Below, in pieces: positions 32,253-44,500 of a DNA stretch of 64,000 bases; within the stretch, counting starts at the first letter, position 1, and each line of letters opens with the position of its first letter. Origin of the DNA: Nemertoderma westbladi. Taxonomy: Eukaryota > Xenacoelomorpha > Nemertodermatida > Nemertodermatidae. Under the pieces are notes generated by a model, which worked only from the letters and a program-made list of their open reading frames with translations, made no database searches and was not told the DNA's origin. The stretch is from assembly GCA_032718475.1 (NCBI GenBank), contig JAUCBJ010000852.1:1-64000 (forward strand), given 5' to 3'. Position numbers and translations under genes: made by a program.

Positions 32253-34500
32253 TTGTTAGCAATAGCAAGAGGTTCAGATACAATGTTTTCCAAACTAGCC
32301 AATAAGGCCTTAGGTCCAATAGTTAATAACCTGTACGCTTATGTAGGCGCACCTCCTGTTCGAACCGGGACCTGTACGCGGTATGTTTTAAATACCGCGG
32401 TGCGAACTCTAAAATATCATGGGACCAGCAACGATTCCCCTTATACCAGGACGACGGACTGGAAAGAGTTAAATCTCAATCACAACCTTATCAATTCTAA
32501 GGTAGACCTAGACATTGTCCAGGGATGCGCCGCACTGTACCGAGAGGGACTAAAAACAGACCCCGACTCCCTGCTTGCGACCTGGGTGGATAAGTTAAGT
32601 ATTCGGCGTGCTGATGAGCTCCAAAAGGGAAGAATGACATACTCCCCATTCTTAGACGTAAACATACCCGCTGCTGACGCATATCTTGAGACACATCAAT
32701 TCCTCGAAAAGAACCTGGGGTACCCCATCGGTCCTAGCTATTTTGACCATATGCGTGCGACCTTAGCCGTATTATCGCTTCCCGTTGTATACTACCGAGT
32801 TAATACAATCGGAGGATTTGTCCAGAAAGAATTCTCTCAAGAGCAATTGTGGAACCGTATTACAACACTATCTACCTTTATAAAGCAACTTGAAAGAGGT
32901 CAAAAAGACGCACGCTCTATCGCGTTGCCATGCATAATATTTCGCTTCTTCCAGTACGCAATTGAAGAACTGTCAAAGATTACCTTAGAAAAGCACGAGG
33001 GAAGTGCGTTGAAGGCCGGGACTGTCGACAAGGTGTCTAAAATCTATGGCAAAGTCACTGAGATCTCTGACAATCTATGCATGGTCATCACAGGTGATAA
33101 CTCCAAGTGGAACGAGTGCGTCTCAATTCCCGCTTTAGTCCGGATTCTAATGACAATTTTTAAGAATTGCGACACACATAATTACCAGACACTAACAACT
33201 ATCTGCTTGATGCTCGAAAATCTGTTTGAATCCAAGAGCCTGAGATTGGGGAAGGGGTTATCGGTAAAGGACAAAAATGGGGTGTTAACCAATGGCGCAA
33301 TTACCAGGGAATTAATCAGGCTTTGTCCGGATGTACACAATATCGTAGATGGCTACCAGGACTTCATAAACGAAGAAGAGCAAACAATTTGGGTCCCCCC
33401 AGGGATGGTGATGGGGATGCTCAATACTGGGTCTACGCTAGTGGGAATGGTCTGTTCACTTCCTGAATACCTTATGAAGATCCAAAGTAGTGACGACTTC
33501 GTTTCAATATTGAAAGCAGAGTTAGTCGTAAAGGAGTACGCCAGGGAATGGATTAAAGCAAACCAACCGGACGATTGGCAAGAAATCTTGGAGAACCACC
33601 GGAAAGTTAAGTTCTTTTCAATGTGTCTAGCTGCTACTGCTACAAGCCTTTTTGAAAGAGCCTTAAGACCAATGATTCAATACCCAAAACCTACAGTATC
33701 GAGAAAGGGGATTACTGGGAATATAATTCTGTCCATAATTTAGGTAAATACCTGGGAAACTTCTCGACAGAGTTACCAACTCTACTCCCATTGGGTAAAA
33801 ACCCATCTGTGGATTTGGAATGCCTCGCTAAATCACTAAGAGAGAGTTGTCAGAAGGGGGCATTGGACCCTTGTTTGGTCCCAATCGCACTAGGTATTGT
33901 CGAGCGTAACTACAAACTAGATTACTTTGCCAATCCCAACCCGAGGGGCGTTGCTCACATGCGCGGCCCGGTTCTGAGTAAGCTATACGAAGAGACACCC
34001 AATCTGAGTGTTAATTCTACTCATCCTTGCCACGGTGGTCCCTTATTATGGTCCACTAGTACTCTTACTTGCAATCACTGGGCCTAGGATGGCATCTAGG
34101 CATATACCCCGACTTATATATACAAAGGGTTATGAACCCCATCAATCCCACCAATTTTACTTCGGATAATAAAGACCTAGTATTGTTTTCGAGCAGTAAA
34201 CGCAGCGAGGTTGAAGCTGAATTCTCTCCAGGATGCATGTCAATAGCTTTCAGGGACAATCGTAAATGTTTGAACACTACCCAAGGAAACCTTAGGATCA
34301 ACCGTGCACGCAAATATAGAAGGTTCAACACCGGACTGGGGAAATGCGCAAGGGACGTAGCTATGTTTAACATGCAAAGTACAGCTTCAGTAGCCAAGAC
34401 ACTGTATAATAGATACAGCGCTGTAAATGAACTGTCTGAGTTGACACCCGATGAGGGGAACGCATTAAATGAGTTAAAACAGATTTGTGATACATTGTGA
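32253..34500 (+). pseudogene. Endogenous orthomyxovirus-like PB1 polymerase subunit (broken)
   Basis: An integrated relic of the RNA-dependent RNA polymerase core subunit of an Orthomyxoviridae-like (Articulavirales) virus. The first frame runs 32253-33743 (first ATG 32283). It shows palm motif A with GDNSKWNE near 33093, motif B with PPGMVMGMLNTGS near 33395, and motif C with the SSDD signature of segmented negative-strand RNA viruses near 33485. After a stop at 33741-33743, PB1-like sequence continues in a second frame (to 34087) and a third (34069-34500), so there are at least two breaks. Total coding length is about 740 codons, near a complete PB1. Composition is GC-richer than its very AT-rich flanks, as expected of a foreign insert. 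No other viral segment is seen. The relic cannot encode a working protein. The next transposon starts nine bases after the last stop. Confidence 0.9.
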
Positions 34501-34508
34501 ATATATAT

Positions 34509-34830
34509 TAGGGTGCATCATTTGCCCCACGATTTTCAAAACTTTTATAGATTGTCTTGTACCTCGGCAAAATAGTTCCTTTTAATGAAAAAATCAAGTA
34601 TGTGAAATATTACCTCAAAATATTTATGTCTACCTGGTCCACCAACTTCATTAATAATGCCCCCTGTAGCGACACTTCGATGCGATTATAAGCTATAAGC
34701 AATTTTTGAGATAGCGAATATTTGGCACCCCTGTGTTAATGACTGAATGATATTAACTCAATAGATCCACAATTGTCGACTTAGTGGGGGTAGACACATT
34801 CAATTTAAGGATCGAGTGATCAGTTCTTGA
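34509..34830 (+). repeat. Left TIR of the 4.0-kb transposon
   Basis: Imperfect inverted match to 38190-38499, strongest in the outer 20 bases and in blocks near 34633 and 34780. Confidence 0.75.
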
Positions 34831-35264
34831 GATATTACATAAGATGAATAGACTCTCACTCTCACAATGCAACATAACTACAGCAATGAAATGGGTATTC
34901 ATTAAAAGTAAAATGTAACATACTTATAATAGATCAAACAATCAAGAATTATGCTCTTTCAAACCACAATGGACCATTTAGATCCTTGAGTCCTAATCAA
35001 TCAATTTTTACTTCATCTATTTATTGTGATACTTTAAAAATTTGAGTCAACTTGCTATATAATAATATAGTATTATATAATCAATGTTATGTTCATCATA
35101 CTATTTCGATTATGATAAAAGTAAACTCAAAATTTCGGTTACAGAGACTACATTACTAAATCAACAACTGAATCAACAACTAGCTAATATATTCACTAAT
35201 ATATAGAAGCTGACAATAAAATGTTCATAATAATTGGATGAGTTCATGACAGTCCGTCTCTGAA

Positions 35265-37649
35265 TCATTTCTTTCCATACTGCTTCTTCCGCTTTCTTAA
35301 GTTCGGCATGGATTTACGATCCCTCTCCACTACTTGTAGTACATTCTGGAAATGTTCTTCTTTCTTTGCAGCCTCCAAAAAGTCGGAACTCAATTTGACA
35401 CCCCTCTCTGAAATATCATTTAAATTATTGATGGCCTTTATATTTTCTAATGAGTTTTTATATACCTCCAGGGTCGACCAGTCATTCACATTGGTATTCA
35501 AGAAAGAGCTGTCTAGTTTCAAGAGATGAAATGTATACCATGAGTCTGGACCAACAAGATCTGGTAGTGTGGTTGATGGAGAAATGTCTGGAAATTTGGG
35601 TTTCCCATAACTTGTTCCAAATCTATTCTGTGGAGCATTGGGTAGCTCTTTAGGTTTGATGTTCAACAGTGCATCAGCAAGCGCACGTTTCTCATGATTA
35701 GTCAGTTTGCTACTGAACAGAGCCAATGGTATATATTCTTCAGTGAGATACCAGAGGTGTCTATTCAGTGCTTTCAATGCACTACTTGACACCTGTGGGT
35801 TAAGTTCTGCATAAGAAACAATATTGCGATAAAGAATGAGATCATTGATAGGAGCATCAATCGTATGTCCACAGGAAAACCACCAGCTGCTATAAATCAA
35901 AGTGACAAAGTTAGTAAATTCACGAAGCTTAGTCATCTGGTATTTGGATGCAATGGTTCCCTTTGGTAGAAGATTGATCTGTTTTTCCATCAAACACATC
36001 TTCAGAGCATACAGTAACTTGCTCATCCATCTAGCTTTGTGCATTGCACCAGGATATTTGAACTTGTATGGGTGTTCCTGATCCTTTCCAAGAAAAACTT
36101 CACAAAGTTTAGCAAATTCAGCATAGTCTTCCCTACAATACTCTGCTGTTGATTGTGATTGTAAGAGGACATCATTTTTCCAGTTATTAACAATAGTTGT
36201 GGTTTCTAAATTCTCAGACACAGAAAGACCAGACAATTGGTGAACATCATAATCACTTTCAAGCATCTGGAAATGTTTTTGAAATCGAACAAAAATCATG
36301 ATCTCAGGAGATTGGGATACCTCAATGTATAAATCAGTGAACACCTGTGTTAATATGATCTCCCCTATGTGGTGGCGACACCCCGACCATAGAAGAGCTC
36401 GATCTAGTCTTTGCTGAACTGATATACAAGCTGCAGAAATGTGGCCAGTGTTACTTGATGTTGTATCAAAAACGAGGTTGACAATGGATTCCGTACACCC
36501 CCATTTATCTAACAGTTCACCTGTTTTCTCAGATATGATAGAACCAGTGGTTTTATCTGACCCTGGTTTGTATGCTGGTACACCAAGCAGTTTTGTATCT
36601 GTACTTGTACCAACATAGACAGCAAGTCGCTCTTCTGCATCATACTTGTTTTGTAATGTTGGTAGGAGCTTGTTATCCCAATGAAGAGAAGCAAATTTCG
36701 GAGGAACCCACTCACAACGTGTTGTTGTAGCAATCTCTTCATTCACTGTCCTACGGGCTTTATCAGCTGTCGCATATGATGTTGAGATTTTTGTCTTATC
36801 ACCCCCTGAAACTTCAACAATAGCTTCAGTAAATGCAGCCTGCTGAGCTGGAGTCATTTTGATCCTTGTGGCTAAGGACACAATTTGTGGCGATTTCAGA
36901 ATATCATGAGGGATAAAAGCTTGTGTTCCAGTGAATTTGGTCCTGTGATGACTGCAATAAGTGGTAGTACTACTGCTTGGTTGGTCCGTGGCAGTACATC
37001 CCTCATTGCTGCTTTCATCTGTGGAAGTGTCAATGTCTAGTAATGCACTCTGAGGATTATCTGCAATAGCCTGTGCATTTTTTAACCTTTTTTCACATAT
37101 TTGATGGCGATCTTTAATTCGTTTCACTTTCGCAGCAAGGAGCTTATCAAAACTTCCCATGGTTGCCTGCCTGTCACCCATCATTGACTTCAGAAACTCT
37201 AAATCATCTTTATTTTTAATTGTTTCTAAGGCATCTGTTGTCCACAGTTGGAAAGTTTTATCAAGTGTAAATTGTGCTGCCTGCAATCTTTCAATTATGG
37301 TTGTATTGTTTCGACGTGATAATGGTATTTGCCGAAGTTTGGCATTTTCATCCATTAGTTTTATTATTTTCTGAGCCGCTTTCTTCTGGGTCATCATTGG
37401 AATATTAGCTTTGGAATAAAATACATTTATTTGACTTAAAACTGCCATAGCTGAATCCCACTTAAATGGTGTTGTTATTTTTTTTGACATGCCTTCTTGA
37501 ATATGATAGAGCATGCACCGCAATACTTGACGACATGTTGGTAAACGGCATCCTGTAATAACCTTGTCATTTATTGTTATCCCCTCTCCTAGACCATATA
37601 TTTTATTTGATTCGCGTGTCTGTGTAGTTGATTTCGAGCTTGTTGCCAT
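35265..37649 (-). CDS. Intact 794-aa transposase of unplaced family
   Basis: One uninterrupted frame from ATG at 37649 to 35265, filling most of a TIR-bounded element, so it is very probably its transposase. Residues 1-240 are helical and polar with an acidic Ser-rich linker (DIDTSTDESSNEG). A cysteine/histidine pair (CSHH) follows. The core has WVPPKFASLHWDNKLLP, then NLVFDTTSSNTGHISAACIS, then LLWSGCRHHIGEIIL. A hAT-like basic-aromatic segment (MHKARWMSKLLYALKM) and NDLILYRNIVSY come next. The tail is basic (RKRKKQYGKK). HWD, FDTT and CRHH..E are candidate RNase H-fold catalytic positions by analogy with hAT (D, D, C..H). No BED finger and no hAT dimerisation motif are seen. The intact frame suggests recent activity. 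Confidence 0.75.
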   Translation of the reverse strand: MATSSKSTTQTRESNKIYGLGEGITINDKVITGCRLPTCRQVLRCMLYHIQEGMSKKITTPFKWDSAMAVLSQINVFYSKANIPMMTQKKAAQKIIKLMDENAKLRQIPLSRRNNTTIIERLQAAQFTLDKTFQLWTTDALETIKNKDDLEFLKSMMGDRQATMGSFDKLLAAKVKRIKDRHQICEKRLKNAQAIADNPQSALLDIDTSTDESSNEGCTATDQPSSSTTTYCSHHRTKFTGTQAFIPHDILKSPQIVSLATRIKMTPAQQAAFTEAIVEVSGGDKTKISTSYATADKARRTVNEEIATTTRCEWVPPKFASLHWDNKLLPTLQNKYDAEERLAVYVGTSTDTKLLGVPAYKPGSDKTTGSIISEKTGELLDKWGCTESIVNLVFDTTSSNTGHISAACISVQQRLDRALLWSGCRHHIGEIILTQVFTDLYIEVSQSPEIMIFVRFQKHFQMLESDYDVHQLSGLSVSENLETTTIVNNWKNDVLLQSQSTAEYCREDYAEFAKLCEVFLGKDQEHPYKFKYPGAMHKARWMSKLLYALKMCLMEKQINLLPKGTIASKYQMTKLREFTNFVTLIYSSWWFSCGHTIDAPINDLILYRNIVSYAELNPQVSSSALKALNRHLWYLTEEYIPLALFSSKLTNHEKRALADALLNIKPKELPNAPQNRFGTSYGKPKFPDISPSTTLPDLVGPDSWYTFHLLKLDSSFLNTNVNDWSTLEVYKNSLENIKAINNLNDISERGVKLSSDFLEAAKKEEHFQNVLQVVERDRKSMPNLRKRKKQYGKK

Positions 37650-38189
37650 GTTTTAAAAACTAAATACTAAATATATAAGGCATAATTATAGTGTCCCAAT
37701 ATAATTTATTATCAAATTATACTTATGAGAATAATCAAAGTTTACATAGCCTATATCATTAGACACTGCTGGTACTGTCTGACTGTATTTTTAAAGTTTA
37801 ATAAGCCAAATAAGACATACATAGACAAGGTAAGTGTGTACTGGAAACCAGTAAAATACTTATATCTTCTATACACTATTAGTTACCAAATAGGCCTAAT
37901 ATGTGATCGTGACTGCCAGTGCAGCCAGAATTAGTCTACCAGGTGGACTGGACTGGACTGGATAGGTACTCATACATACATCAAGACAGAGTGACAAATT
38001 CAACAAAGCGATATTACCTCAAACTGCATTAATAATAGGCTCATTCAAACTGCAATGTGCAAGATGGTGGGTATAGGCGCCTTTAAAACAACATTAAAGT
38101 GATTAGATCTTGATATATTGCATGCGCAGCTACTATATTGCTTTTGCACGAAGCAATGCCCTTATGTGAAGGTATGCTGGTATACCCAT

Positions 38190-38499
38190 TTCAACAATAT
38201 ATCGAGAACTAGACATACTCTTGTTTTGAATGTTTTTACCCCCACTAAATCGACCATTGCTGTTCTAATAAGTTACTATCACTAATGCAAGGATACCAAA
38301 AGTTGGTTATATCGAAAATTGCTAATTTGTAATGTCGCGTCAAATGTCGCTGAAGCGGTAATTACAAATGAAGTTGGTGGACCAGGTAAATATTATTTAT
38401 TTGCCAAAATACTTCACATGCATTATTTTCCCATCAAAATGAACTATTTATGAGAGGTACAAGACAATCCATGATGTAAGGGGCAAATGATGCACCCTA
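38190..38499 (-). repeat. Right TIR of the 4.0-kb transposon
   Basis: Inverted partner of 34509-34830, ending GGGGCAAATGATGCACCCTA. Confidence 0.75.
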
Positions 38500-38504
38500 A
38501 TAAT

Positions 38505-41500
38505 TATATGTGTACATAATTATATGTGTATATCGTTATATGTGTACATCGTTCTATGTGTACATCGTTCTATGTGTACATCGTTCTATGTGTACATCGT
38601 TCTATGTGTATATCGTTCTATGTGTATGTCAATCTATGTGTATATCGTTCTATGTGTACATCGTTATGTGTACATAATTATATGTGTATATCGTTATATG
38701 TGTACATCGTTCTATGTGTACATCGTTCTATGTGTACATCGTTCTATGTGTATATCGTTCTATGTGTAAGTCATTCTATGTGTACATCGTTCTATGTGTA
38801 TATCGTTCTATGTGTATGTCATTACATGTGTATATCGTTCTATGTGTATGTCGTTCTATGTGTATGTCATTCTATGTGTATATCGTTCTATGTGTATGTC
38901 ATTATATGTGTATATCATTCTATGTGTACATCGTTATGTGTACATCGTTCTATGTGTACATCGTCATATGTGTATGTCGTTCTATGTGTACATCATTATA
39001 TGTGTACATCGTTCTATGTGTACATCGTTCTATGTGTACATCGTTCTATGTGTACATCGTCATATGTGTATGTCGTTCTATGTGTACATCGTACTATGTG
39101 TATGTCATTCTATATGTAAATCGTTCTATGTGTACATCGTTCTATGTGTACATCGTTATGTGTACATCGTTCTATGTGCATGTCGTTCTATGTGTACATT
39201 GTTCTATGAGTACATCGTTGTGTACATCGTTCTATGTGTATGTCATTATATGTGTATATCGTTCTATGTGTACATCGTCCTATGTGAACATCGCTATGTG
39301 TACATCGTTCTATGTGTACATCGTTCTATGTGTACATCGTTCTATGTGTACATCGTCATGTGTACATCGTTCTATGTGTATGTCATTATATGTGTACATC
39401 GTTCTATGTGTACATCGTCCTATGTGAACATCGCTATGTGTACATCATTATGTGTACATCATTCTATGTGTACATCGTTCTATGTGTACATCGTTCTATG
39501 TGTACATCGTTCTATGTGTACATTGTCATATGTGTATGTCGTTCTATGTGCACATCGTTCTATGTGTATGTCGTTCTATGTGTACATCGTTCTATGTGTA
39601 CATCGTTATGTGTACATCATTCTATGTGTACATCGTTCTATGTGTACATCGTTCTATGTGTACATCGTCATATGTGTATGTCGTTCTATGTGTACATCGT
39701 TCTATGTGTACATCGTTCTATGTGAACATCGCTATGTGTACATCGTTCTATGTGTACATCGTTATGTGTACATCGTTCTATGTGTACATCGTTATGTGTA
39801 CATCGTTCTATGTGCACATCGTTCTATGTGTACATCGTCATATGTGTATGTCGTTCTATGTGTACATCGTCATATGTGTACATCGTTCTATGTGTACATC
39901 GTACTATGTGTATGTCGTTCTATGTGTACATCGTTCTATGTGTACATCGCTATGTGTACATCGTTATGTGTGTACATCGTTATGTCTACATCGTTCTATG
40001 TGTACATCGTTCTATGTGTACATCGTTATGTGTACATCGTTCTATGTGTACATCGTTATGTGTACATCATTCTATGTGTACATCGTTCTATGTGTACATT
40101 GTTCTATGTGTACATCGTTCTATGTGTAAGTCATTCTATGTGTACATCGTTCTATGTGTATATCGTTCTATGTGTATGTCATTACATGTGTATATCGTTC
40201 TATGTGTATGTCGTTCTATGTGTATGTCATTCTATGTGTATATCGTTCTATGTGTATGTCATTATATGTGTATATCATTCTATGTGTACATCGTTATGTG
40301 TACATCGTTCTATGTGTACATCGTCATATGTGTATGTCGTTCTATGTGTACATCATTATATGTGTACATCGTTCTATGTGTACATCGTTCTATGTGTACA
40401 TCGTTCTATGTGTACATCGTTCTATGTGTACATCGTCATATGTGTATGTCGTTCTATGTGTACATCGTACTATGTGTATGTCATTCTATGTGTAAATCAT
40501 TCTATGTGTACATCGTTATGTGTACATCGTTCTATGTGTACATCGTTATGTGTACATCATTCTATGTGCATGTCGTTCTATGTGTACATCGTTCTATGTG
40601 TACATCGTTGTGTACATCGTTCTATGTGTATGTCATTATATGTGTATATCGTTCTATGTGTACATCGTCCTATGTGAACATCGCTATGTGTACATCGTGC
40701 TATGTGTACATCGTTCTATGTGTACATCATTCTATGTGTACATCGTTCTATGTGTACATCGTCATGTGTACATCGTTCTATGTGTATGTCATTATATGTG
40801 TACATCGTTCTATGTGTACATCGTCCTATGTGAACATCGCTATGTGTACATCGTTATGTGTACATCATTCTATGTGTACATCGTTCTATGTGTACATCGT
40901 TCTATGTGTACATCGTTCTATGTGTACATCGTCATATGTGTATGTCGTTCTATGTGTACATCGTTCTATGTGTATGTCGTTCTATGTGTACATCGTTCTA
41001 TGTGTACATCGTTATGTGTACATCATTCTATGTGTACATCGTTATATGTGTACATCGTTCTATGTGTACATCGTCATATGTGTATGTCGTTCTATGTGTA
41101 CATCGTTCTATGTGTACATCGTTCTATGTGAACGTCGCTATGTGTACATCGTTCTATGTGTACATCGTTATGTGTACATCGTTCTATGTGTACATCGTTA
41201 TGTGTACATCGTTCTATGTGCACATCGTTCTATGTGTACATCGTCATATGTGTATGTCGTTCTATGTGTACATCGTCATATGTGTACATCGTTCTATGTG
41301 TACATCGTACTATGTGTATGTTGTTCTATGTGTACATCGTTCTATGTGTACATCCCTATGTGTACATCGTTATGTGTGTACATCGTTATGTGTACATCAT
41401 TCTATGTGTACATCGTTCTATGTGTACATCGTTATGTGTACATCGTTCTATGTGTACATCGTTATGTGTACATCATTCTATGTGTACATCGTTCTATGTG

Positions 41501-44500
41501 TACATCGTTCTATGTGTACATCGTCATATGTGTATGTCGTTCTATGTGTACATCGTTCTATGTATACATCGTTCTATGTGAACATCGCTATGTGTACATC
41601 GTTCTATGTGTACATCGTTATGTGTACATCGTTCTATGTGTACATCGTTATGTGTACATCGTTCTATGTGTACATCGTTATGTGTACATCGTTCTATGTG
41701 TACATCGTTCTATGTGTACATCGTCATATGTGTATGTCATTATATGTGTACATCGTTCTATGTGTACATCGTCCTATGTGTACATCGTTCTATGTGTATA
41801 TCATTCTATGTGTAAGTCATTCTATGTGTACATCGTTCTATGTGTATGTCATTATATGTGTATATCGTTCTATGTGTACATCGTCCTATGTGAACATCGT
41901 TCTATGTGTACATCGTTCTATGTGTACATCGTTCTATGTGTACATCGTTCTATGTGTATATCATTCTATGTGTATGTCAGTATATGTGTATATCGTTCTA
42001 TGTGAATGTCAATCTATGTGTATATCGTTCTATGTGTACATCGTTATGTGTACATAATTATATGTGTATATCGTTATATGTGTACATCGTTCTATGTGTA
42101 CATCGTTCTATGTGTACATCGTTCTATGTGTATATCGTTCTATGTGTAAGTCATTCTATGTGTACATCGTTCTATGTGTATATCATTATGTGTACATCAT
42201 TCTATGTGTACATCGTTATGTGTACATCGTTCTATGTGTACATCGTTCTATGTGTACATCGTTCTATCGTTCTATGTGTATATTGTTCTATGTGTATGTC
42301 AGTATATGTGTATATCGTTCTATGTGTACATCGTTATGTGTACATAATTATATGTGTACATAATTATATGTGTATATCGTTATATGTGTACATCGTTCTA
42401 TGTGTACATCGTTCTATGTGTACATCGTTCTATGTGTACATCGTTCTATGTGTATATCGTTCTATGTGTATGTCAATCTATGTGTATATCGTTCTATGTG
42501 TACATCGTTATGTGTACATAATTATATGTGTATATCGTTATATGTGTACATCGTTCTATGTGTACATCGTTCTATGTGTACATCGTTCTATGTGTATATC
42601 GTTCTATGTGTAAGTCATTCTATGTGTACATCGTTCTATGTGTATATCGTTCTATGTGTATGTCATTACATGTGTATATCGTTCTATGTGTATGTCGTTC
42701 TATGTGTATGTCATTCTATGTGTATATCGTTCTATGTGTATGTCATTATATGTGTATATCATTCTATGTGTACATCGTTATGTGTACATCGTTCTATGTG
42801 TACATCGTCATATGTGTATGTCGTTCTATGTGTACATCATTATATGTGTACATCGTTCTATGTGTACATCGTTCTATGTGTACATCGTTCTATGTGTACA
42901 TCGTCATATGTGTATGTCGTTCTATGTGTACATCGTACTATGTGTATGTCATTCTATATGTAAATCGTTCTATGTGTACATCGTTCTATGTGTACATCGT
43001 TATGTGTACATCGTTCTATGTGCATGTCGTTCTATGTGTACATTGTTCTATGAGTACATCGTTGTGTACATCGTTCTATGTGTATGTCATTATATGTGTA
43101 TATCGTTCTATGTGTACATCGTCCTATGTGAACATCGCTATGTGTACATCGTTCTATGTGTACATCGTTCTATGTGTACATCGTTCTATGTGTACATCGT
43201 CATGTGTACATCGTTCTATGTGTATGTCATTATATGTGTACATCGTTCTATGTGTACATCGTCCTATGTGAACATCGCTATGTGTACATCATTATGTGTA
43301 CATCATTCTATGTGTACATCGTTCTATGTGTACATCGTTCTATGTGTACATCGTTCTATGTGTACATCGTCATATGTGTATGTCGTTCTATGTGCACATC
43401 GTTCTATGTGTATGTCGTTCTATGTGTACATCGTTCTATGTGTACATCGTTATGTGTACATCATTCTATGTGTACATCGTTCTATGTGTACATCGTTCTA
43501 TGTGTACATCGTCATATGTGTATGTCGTTCTATGTGTACATCGTTCTATGTGTACATCGTTCTATGTGAACATCGCTATGTGTACATCGTTCTATGTGTA
43601 CATCGTTATGTGTACATCGTTCTATGTGTACATCGTTATGTGTACATCGTTCTATGTGCACATCGTTCTATGTGTACATCGTCATATGTGTATGTCGTTC
43701 TATGTGTACATCGTCATATGTGTACATCGTTCTATGTGTACATCGTACTATGTGTATGTCGTTCTATGTGTACATCGTTCTATGTGTACATCGCTATGTG
43801 TACATCGTTATGTGTGTACATCGTTATGTCTACATCGTTCTATGTGTACATCGTTCTATGTGTACATCGTTATGTGTACATCGTTCTATGTGTACATCGT
43901 TATGTGTACATCATTCTATGTGTACATCGTTCTATGTGTACATCGTTCTATATGTACATCGTCATATGTGTATGTCGTTCTATGTGTACATCGTTCTATG
44001 TGTACATCGTTCTATGTGAACATCGCTATGTGTACATCGTTCTATGTGTACATCGTTCTATGTGTACATCGTTATGTGTACATCGTTCTATGTGTACATC
44101 GTTATGTGTACATCGTTCTATGTGTACATCGTTCTATGTGTACATCGTCATATGTGTATGTCGTTCTATGTGTACATCGTCATATGTGTACATCGTTCTA
44201 TGTGTACATCGTACTATGTGTATGTCGTTCTATGTGTACATCGTTCTATGTGTACATCGCTATGTGTACATCGTTATGTGTGTACATGTTCTATGTGTAC
44301 ATCGTTATGTGTACATCGTTCTATGTGTACATCGTTCTATGTGTATGTCATTATATGTGTACATCGTTCTATGTGTACATCGTTATGTGTACATCGTTCT
44401 ATGTGTACATCGTTATGTGTACATCGTTCTATGTGTACATCGTTCTATGTGTACATCGTTATGTGTACATCGTTCTATGTGTACATCGTTATGTGTACAT

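Larger units (their letters stand above)
34509..38499. mobile_element. 4.0-kb DNA transposon with about 320-bp imperfect TIRs
   Basis: Ends read TAGGGTGCATCATTTGCCCC inward on both sides. Arms remain alignable for about 320 bp, for example ACCTGGTCCACCAACTTCAT near 34633 against its complement near 38370, and TTAGTGGGGGTA near 34780 against its complement near 38240. The terminus TAGGG fits the hAT-like YARNG pattern. Flanks ATATATAT and ATAATTAT are only an approximate 8-bp duplication. The element carries one long minus-strand gene. Its left end abuts the viral relic and its right end abuts the 16-bp satellite. Confidence 0.82.
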
